In this document: piece after piece, positions 59,397 through 64,000 of the stretch
How positions within the stretch are numbered: position 1 is the stretch's first letter
Layout of the letters: every line of letters starts with the position of its first letter
Source: an uncultured Shimia sp.
GTDB lineage: Bacteria > Pseudomonadota > Alphaproteobacteria > Rhodobacterales > Rhodobacteraceae
Assembly (NCBI RefSeq): GCF_947493595.1
Contig: NZ_CANLRL010000005.1
Span: 179,493 to 243,492, forward strand
Direction of reading: 5' to 3'
Length of the DNA stretch: 64,000 nt
Made by a program: the position numbers and the translations under genes
Notes under the pieces: model-generated
The model's input: only the letters and a program-made list of their open reading frames with translations
What the model was told of the DNA's origin: nothing
Database searches by the model: none

Positions 59397-62105
59397 TCAC
59401 GTTCGTTTGATGTCCAAAACTTGGTGCACTTTGTCCAGTAACGTTGCCCGTTGAAACGGTTTGTTGATCAGTAATCCATCGCTGACCAATTTTTGAATCT
59501 CGACAGATGAATTTTCCGCAAACCCCGTGGTGTAAAGTACCTTGATGTCGGGCTGCCCTTTTTGCGCGAGCGCGGCAATTTCAATCCCGTTGAGGCCTCC
59601 CGGCAGCACCATATCTGTGAACAAGAGATCGAATTTCTGACCGTCTTGCAGTTGTTGGGCCGCTTCCTGGCCATTCCCCGCCTCTTGGACGGTGTAGCCG
59701 TGAGCTCGCAATATGGAAACCGAGATACTCCGCACGGCAGCATCGTCTTCGACCACCAGGATGTGCCCGACGCCCTGCGCATGCTTTTGCGCATTTTGAA
59801 TTGTCTCCACTTCAGCCACCACGTCGCTGGAGCGGGGCAAGTAGAGACTCACAGAGGTCCCATGACCTTCCTCGCTGTAGATCGTGACGTGTCCGTTTGA
59901 CTGTTTGGCAAAGCCAAAGACCATGCTGAGGCCAAGACCACTGCCTTTGCCGACATCTTTTGTTGTGAAAAAGGGCTCAAACACTTTGCGTTGAATTTCC
60001 TCTGACATGCCCTCCCCAGTGTCACTCACCGTCACCTGTACATAGTCTCCTGGGGTCACCTCTGTGGATTGTGCCGCGTAAGACTCGTCCAAAGTGGCAT
60101 TTTGAGTTTCAATGGTCAGTCGCCCGCCGCGCGGCATGGCGTCTCGCGCATTCAGAACGAGATTTAGCAGCGCATTTTCAAATTCATGAGTATCGATCAA
60201 CGCGGGCCAAAGGTCGTCTGGGCACGCAACAGCCAGGTCGATGGTGGCCCCCAGCGTTCTTTGCAGCATGTCGTCGAGACCGCCAATCAAATCACATACA
60301 TTTGCCGGAACAGGCGCCAACGTCGATTGCCTGGAGAAGGCCAACAGTCGCCCGGTTAGCGAGGACGCCCGGTCCACAGCCGATTTAATGGTCTTGATGA
60401 ATTTTGTAGCGTCTGGTGTCTCGTCTGCCAGATCTTCTAGCAGCTCTGTATTGCCAAGCATGACCGCCAGCAGGTTGTTGAAGTCGTGTGCCACCCCACC
60501 TGTCAGCTGGCCAACCGCTTCCATTCGTTGGGATTGTCGGAGTTGGTCTTCAAGCAATTTTCGGTCCGATACATCGGATTGCACCGCGATAGCCAAAGCC
60601 CCATGCACCGAGTGCTCAAAGCCGGTCACAGACAGCTCACTGCTAAACAGTGATCCGTCCTTGCGCACGTTGAGCACTTCTCCTTCCCATCGCTCGCCCT
60701 TCAGAATTTTGTCGGCAATGGTCGATGAGATCTGTTCGGGGGTGGAGTCCGTTTTGGCATTGAGCACGCTAACAACCTGACCTGTGAGCTCGCCGCGATC
60801 ATAGCCAAATGTGGTATCAAGCGATGCGTTTGTGTAGATAATCGCCCCATCAGACACCCGGGACACCAGCACGCCTTCGCCAACAACTTCGATGATCTCG
60901 CCTCGGAACGTGAGCTCTGTTTCCGCATTCTTAAATTCGGTAACATCCAGAATACTGACAGGAATACTGTTAAATCCCGCCTCTGTGTCAGGCAGAGGGA
61001 GCGAAATCACACCAATGATTTCCTCTCCAACTAGTGTGTGAAAAACGGTCTCTGCCCGGAACATTCTGTGTTTGTCCCAAATCGCACAGAGCTGATCCTC
61101 AAACATCTCAAGTGTTTCTGGACCAAAAGTCTTTTTGGCCTGTTGCATCAGCTCATGTTCAGACGCTGCCCCGAACAGTTTCAAAGTTGCGTCGTTTGCG
61201 CTCAGTATTTCTATTGATGTGAACAACTGCCATGCCGTTTCCTCATTCAGATCGAGGTAGCGCCGCAGATCATCTACCCCTTCGTTGCGAAGTTGATTGA
61301 GCGATCTGATGACCTCTGAGTAGTCGGCGTTGGATAGAGAGACCTGACTGTTTGCGATCAGCCGCCGATATCTCTGTTCCTCTTCTTTGAGGCGCAGCAG
61401 AGCTTGGGCGCGGTCAAAGGAAAGCTTATTGTACTCAAGCGCAATCTCACCCAACTCGTCATTTTTGTGCTCTTTGCTAACAGGCAGTTCTGCTGCCCCT
61501 TCGTGGATATGGTCAGCGATCTCCCGAAGCGGCTTGGTCAGCATTCTGTGGTAAAGTAAGGCAAGCACGGTCGCCAACAAGAGGTTTCGGAGGACACCAA
61601 ACCCCAGGACAAGCCCGGAGCGTTTGAAGAAGTCTCTGGCAATAACATTGGTATCGACTCGGATTATTAACTCACCCGCATAGAAGTCGGTTTCCTCCTC
61701 CAACAGTTCCGTTGAGTACGACTTGACCTCTCCAAAAATCCCTTCTGCCAGCCAAGACAGGGAGGTTTTCAACTGTGGGCGCGTTCGTGAATACATCGTG
61801 TCGCCGTAGCTATCGATGATGGTCGCTTCGGAAATCGCCAACTGATGAAACACGCCGTCCACGACGGTCTGGGCCAACTCTTTGTCGAGTCCAAATGCGG
61901 CTTGATATGCGGAGTCCTTCAGTATTTTCAGGGACTGTTCAAACGTCGTGTCGATTTGTAGAATTTCACGTCGCAGATCCGAGAATATCTGGATGGCACT
62001 GAAGCCTATGCCCAATACAAAACCGACAAGCACCGCAACACGTGCCTGACGAAACGAAAGGCTATTCGTGAACTTTGTGCGCGACGTGTCGTCCGGATCC
62101 GGCAC
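59397..62105 (-). CDS. Hybrid sensor histidine kinase with PAS domains
   Basis: A 902-residue membrane kinase. Order: membrane segment (VAVLVGFVLGIGFSAIQIF), periplasmic domain of ~130 residues, second membrane segment (LRNLLLATVLALLYHRML), HAMP (TKPLREIADHIHEGA), coiled-coil region (LKEEEQRYRRL), two or three PAS domains, HisKA with the phospho-accepting His in GGVAHDFNNLLAVML, HATPase (NLVLNARDAMP, GEGMSEE, GKGSGLGLSM) and a C-terminal receiver (LVVEDDAAV, LLFTDMVLPGG). The start is GTG at 62105, sharing one base with the stop of the binding-protein gene. Confidence 0.92.
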   Translation of the reverse strand: MPDPDDTSRTKFTNSLSFRQARVAVLVGFVLGIGFSAIQIFSDLRREILQIDTTFEQSLKILKDSAYQAAFGLDKELAQTVVDGVFHQLAISEATIIDSYGDTMYSRTRPQLKTSLSWLAEGIFGEVKSYSTELLEEETDFYAGELIIRVDTNVIARDFFKRSGLVLGFGVLRNLLLATVLALLYHRMLTKPLREIADHIHEGAAELPVSKEHKNDELGEIALEYNKLSFDRAQALLRLKEEEQRYRRLIANSQVSLSNADYSEVIRSLNQLRNEGVDDLRRYLDLNEETAWQLFTSIEILSANDATLKLFGAASEHELMQQAKKTFGPETLEMFEDQLCAIWDKHRMFRAETVFHTLVGEEIIGVISLPLPDTEAGFNSIPVSILDVTEFKNAETELTFRGEIIEVVGEGVLVSRVSDGAIIYTNASLDTTFGYDRGELTGQVVSVLNAKTDSTPEQISSTIADKILKGERWEGEVLNVRKDGSLFSSELSVTGFEHSVHGALAIAVQSDVSDRKLLEDQLRQSQRMEAVGQLTGGVAHDFNNLLAVMLGNTELLEDLADETPDATKFIKTIKSAVDRASSLTGRLLAFSRQSTLAPVPANVCDLIGGLDDMLQRTLGATIDLAVACPDDLWPALIDTHEFENALLNLVLNARDAMPRGGRLTIETQNATLDESYAAQSTEVTPGDYVQVTVSDTGEGMSEEIQRKVFEPFFTTKDVGKGSGLGLSMVFGFAKQSNGHVTIYSEEGHGTSVSLYLPRSSDVVAEVETIQNAQKHAQGVGHILVVEDDAAVRSISVSILRAHGYTVQEAGNGQEAAQQLQDGQKFDLLFTDMVLPGGLNGIEIAALAQKGQPDIKVLYTTGFAENSSVEIQKLVSDGLLINKPFQRATLLDKVHQVLDIKRT

Positions 62106-62848
62106 TATTTGAACTCTGGTGGAATATAACGCTGCAGAAGGGCGTCGATCGCCCCTTCATCTCTCAGGGCACTGGTTGCCTGATCCATTTTTGCCAATAT
62201 GTCGTCCGAAACCTGACCTTTGACACATTGCAACCACAAGGAGTTGCTTTCGACAGGAAAGACGACACCTATGTCATGCCGTTTTACGTTTTCAGTTGTA
62301 AAGCTATGATAGAGACTAAGCGCCGTTCCAGCAATTGCATCGACCCGGCCAGCCCTCAGCAAGTCAATGCTTTGCTCGTAACCGTTTGTCAAAACACGTT
62401 CAATTTCTGGCTCTGACATGACCGGGGACCCACGGAATGTTCCGCGCGGAATTGCCAGGCGTTGGCCGCGTAAATCACTGAGTTGAGTGATTTCAAATTC
62501 CGGGCGCGTTGCAATAATGATTTCCAGTCGGTCGTGAATTTCGGAGACTTGGGCCAAATGCTCCAAGGTCCACGGGGTTTCCAGCGCAACCACACAATCA
62601 GTCAGGCCGCGTTCCATGTTTTTGATCACCCGTGCAATGGGCAGCACGCTGTTGTTAATCGGAACATCCGCGCGATCAGCAATGGCCGTGGTGATATCCA
62701 AAAATAGCCCGTGGCGGCCTTCGGGATCATCGTGAAGCACATAAGGCGCAAAGTCGAACGTTCCAAACTCTACAGTGTCCGCAGTACTCGCGTTCGCTCC
62801 GAAGATTGTGACAATCAATGACACCACATAACTCAAAGAATGCTTCAT
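62105..62848 (-). CDS. Periplasmic binding protein (SBP family 3) coupled to the kinase
   Basis: A 247-residue exported protein; signal peptide MKHSLSYVVSLIVTIFGANASTA. The SBP_bac_3-like fold has FGTFDFAPYVLHDDPEGRHGLFLDITTAIA, QLSDLRGQRLAIPRGTF and VDAIAGTALSLYHS. No ABC permease or ATPase is near. The gene overlaps the hybrid kinase gene by one base, so it probably serves as the kinase's ligand-sensing subunit rather than for uptake. Confidence 0.85.
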   Translation of the reverse strand: MKHSLSYVVSLIVTIFGANASTADTVEFGTFDFAPYVLHDDPEGRHGLFLDITTAIADRADVPINNSVLPIARVIKNMERGLTDCVVALETPWTLEHLAQVSEIHDRLEIIIATRPEFEITQLSDLRGQRLAIPRGTFRGSPVMSEPEIERVLTNGYEQSIDLLRAGRVDAIAGTALSLYHSFTTENVKRHDIGVVFPVESNSLWLQCVKGQVSDDILAKMDQATSALRDEGAIDALLQRYIPPEFK

Positions 62849-63345
62849 AACAAAATGCCCCGCTCTATGTCCGTTTCAACAATGGCTCTCCTCAGGACCG
62901 AGATGAGTTTACGTATGTTGTTACTTTTTAGGGGGGCGGATCAAGCCCCTGAAAATAGGATCTCTAAGCCGCGGCTCACAACACCTAATGGTCCGACCCA
63001 AATGGAGATGTTTATGGTGTTAGGCTCAGGACTTCGGAAACGGGAGTGGCTCAGTAAAGCCCTTTCTTGCAAACGTTTGGATCCCTCAGGGCGGGTCATT
63101 CATGTTTCTTGCCGCCCCAAAATTCTATCGCAAGTGCCCTGTGAGATCCTTCGAGTGCATGCTTCGGTTCGTGGTCAACACTTTGGTTGCCAACATGATG
63201 CTGGTTCGACGTAATTCCGATTTACCTATATCAAAGGCGTGCTCGACAAAGGCCAAAGACGGTCCTGACCGCAGCATCATCGGCCCCGCGTCCTCTTGGG
63301 ACCTCATGAACCTGTGTTCAAGAAGATAACGGCTGAAGTTTCATT
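62849..63345. other. Gene-poor stretch before the insertion-sequence mosaic
   Basis: About 500 bases upstream of the binding-protein gene. Frames here (for example 62840-63214 + and 63125-63307 -) are not protein-like or not recognisable. The promoter of the sensor operon should lie near 62850-62950; none is clear. Confidence 0.4.
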
Positions 63346-63475
63346 TCATTGGGCCGATTTTGGTGCGACATCTGATTTGAAGACAGTGCCATCGATCCAA
63401 ATTCGGTAGAGTTTGACCGCGATACGGCGAGCCAGGGCGACCATGGCAATCTTGTTGCCCCAGCGCTGTGCAAGC
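63346..63475 (-). mobile_element. IS110-family transposase C-terminal remnant
   Basis: The minus-strand frame reads RWGNKIAMVALARRIAVKLY then RIWIDGTVFKSDVAPKSA, a typical C-terminus of IS110/IS116 transposases (xAxVALARKLAVxLxxMWxDGT). The upstream part of the protein is missing and the frame runs into IS5-like sequence. Confidence 0.65.
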
Positions 63476-63575
63476 TGCGCTCCCCAAGTTCTCAGCCAGG
63501 TCGCCCAACATCTGGGCGGATCTGCCTTTGTGGCCCCACCGTTTCCAGCGGTTGTAGAGCGTCTTACGCGGGCCC
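63472..63575 (-). mobile_element. IS5-family transposase remnant
   Basis: A minus-strand frame reads RKTLYNRWKRWGHKGRSAQM then LGDLAENLG, the conserved middle of the N-terminal region of IS5-family transposases. Neither a start nor the DDE domain is present. It is joined to the IS110 remnant at about 63475. Confidence 0.65.
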
Positions 63576-64000
63576 TAGGTAGCAGGAGCATCCCGCTACC
63601 GTAAACCATTGCGGTTTACAATTGGTCCCACTCAACACACACCCACCATCAACGCGTGGCCTGCCGTGGGACGTCGGGCAGAAGGGCTTTAGACGTACAT
63701 CTGCGTATCCGGCAGCCAAAAAAGATCAAACATGTTCTCATCGAAGTTGTTAAAAAGCGGATCTTAGGCATCGATTTATGAGGATGATGCCGGAGACGAT
63801 TGGCGGCAGAAAAGGGTCGAGAACCTGGGCACGGCCGGCGTGGGCACGACCGCCGCAATGTCGTGCACCGTCGTCACGGCGCCGGTCACCTTGGTCTTTT
63901 GGCTATCTCTTACGAGCCTTTGACATTGATCTACATGTAGAATTGGCGGGTATTTTGTCGTTGGGATTGTCTCGGAACGAACGAAGCCGCCTTGCGGCGG
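63576..64000. other. Right window end without an intact gene
   Basis: About 420 bases. A short minus-strand frame (63689-63763) reads DPLFNNFDENMFDLFWLPDT to a stop, protein-like but preceded by a stop codon, so perhaps a gene fragment. A small GC hairpin, GCCGCCTTGCGGC, ends the window. Nothing else is supported. Confidence 0.35.

Noticed and set aside
63125-63307. 60-codon minus-strand frame near the right end
   Set aside because: It has some protein-like wording but no ribosome site, family match or neighbour to support it.
1-64000. CRISPR array, rRNA operon, prophage structural genes, type IV secretion
   Set aside because: No regularly spaced repeats, no rRNA signatures, and no capsid, tail, relaxase or conjugation proteins were seen on either strand.

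Overview
The window looks like a chromosome segment of a marine alphaproteobacterium of the Roseobacter group (Rhodobacterales). The evidence is GC-rich coding sequence, rha genes of the Rhizobium leguminosarum type, a TIGR02300/FYDLN acidic protein, AcnB, FCD-type GntR and RpiR regulators, and SBP-first ABC operons. The species cannot be told from the sequence alone.

Region 1 (1-6410) reads as ordinary chromosome: the end of a D-amino-acid aminotransferase gene, a ferric-reductase-like membrane flavoprotein, a PIG3-type quinone oxidoreductase, an MFS exporter with a His-rich tail, an FCD-type GntR regulator with a perfect palindrome before its start, a YgjP-type metallopeptidase, the FYDLN protein and tRNA-Ala(GGC).

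Region 2 (6397-33188, about 26.8 kb) is an integrated genomic island. Its boundaries are an 18-bp direct repeat of the tRNA-Ala 3' end. The right end carries a P4-type tyrosine integrase, an AlpA-like excisionase and a RepA-like replication ATPase, and both ends carry a repeated double CCCCTAA motif that may be the integrase arm sites. The cargo is a complete L-rhamnose module (rhaD-rhaI divergent from rhaRSTPQUK), followed by a translationally coupled membrane set (frameshifted DUF3302, HlyD adaptor, OprB-like porin). After that come a secreted GYD protein, a periplasmic D-aminoacylase-like amidohydrolase, a frameshifted M19 dipeptidase, an AraC regulator, DoxX, and a SnoaL-like tandem gene split by an in-frame stop. 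Single-base lesions cluster at 20-27 kb.

Region 3 (33189-38000) holds a periplasmic DUF1254/DUF1214 protein and acnB, both with clear terminators on the minus strand. Region 4 (38375-52657) concerns vitamin B12, cobalt and cell-wall dipeptides. A cobalamin riboswitch leads into DUF1636-btuD-btuF-btuC. Next is a D,D-dipeptide operon (ddpABCDF plus a VanX-type dipeptidase) facing its RpiR regulator across a perfect operator palindrome. Last is an ECF-type cation importer (nikK/DUF4198, cbiM, nikL/cbiL, cbiQ, cbiO) under a second cobalamin riboswitch, which argues for cobalt as substrate.

Region 5 (52658-64000) is more worn. It holds a chimeric ORF next to a LysR fragment, an AraC regulator with a methyltransferase and an isoquinoline-oxidoreductase-like molybdoenzyme (iorAB type), IS3 remnants, a lone receiver protein facing a hybrid histidine kinase that is coupled to a periplasmic binding protein, and an IS5/IS110 remnant mosaic. 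No CRISPR array and no rRNA gene were seen.
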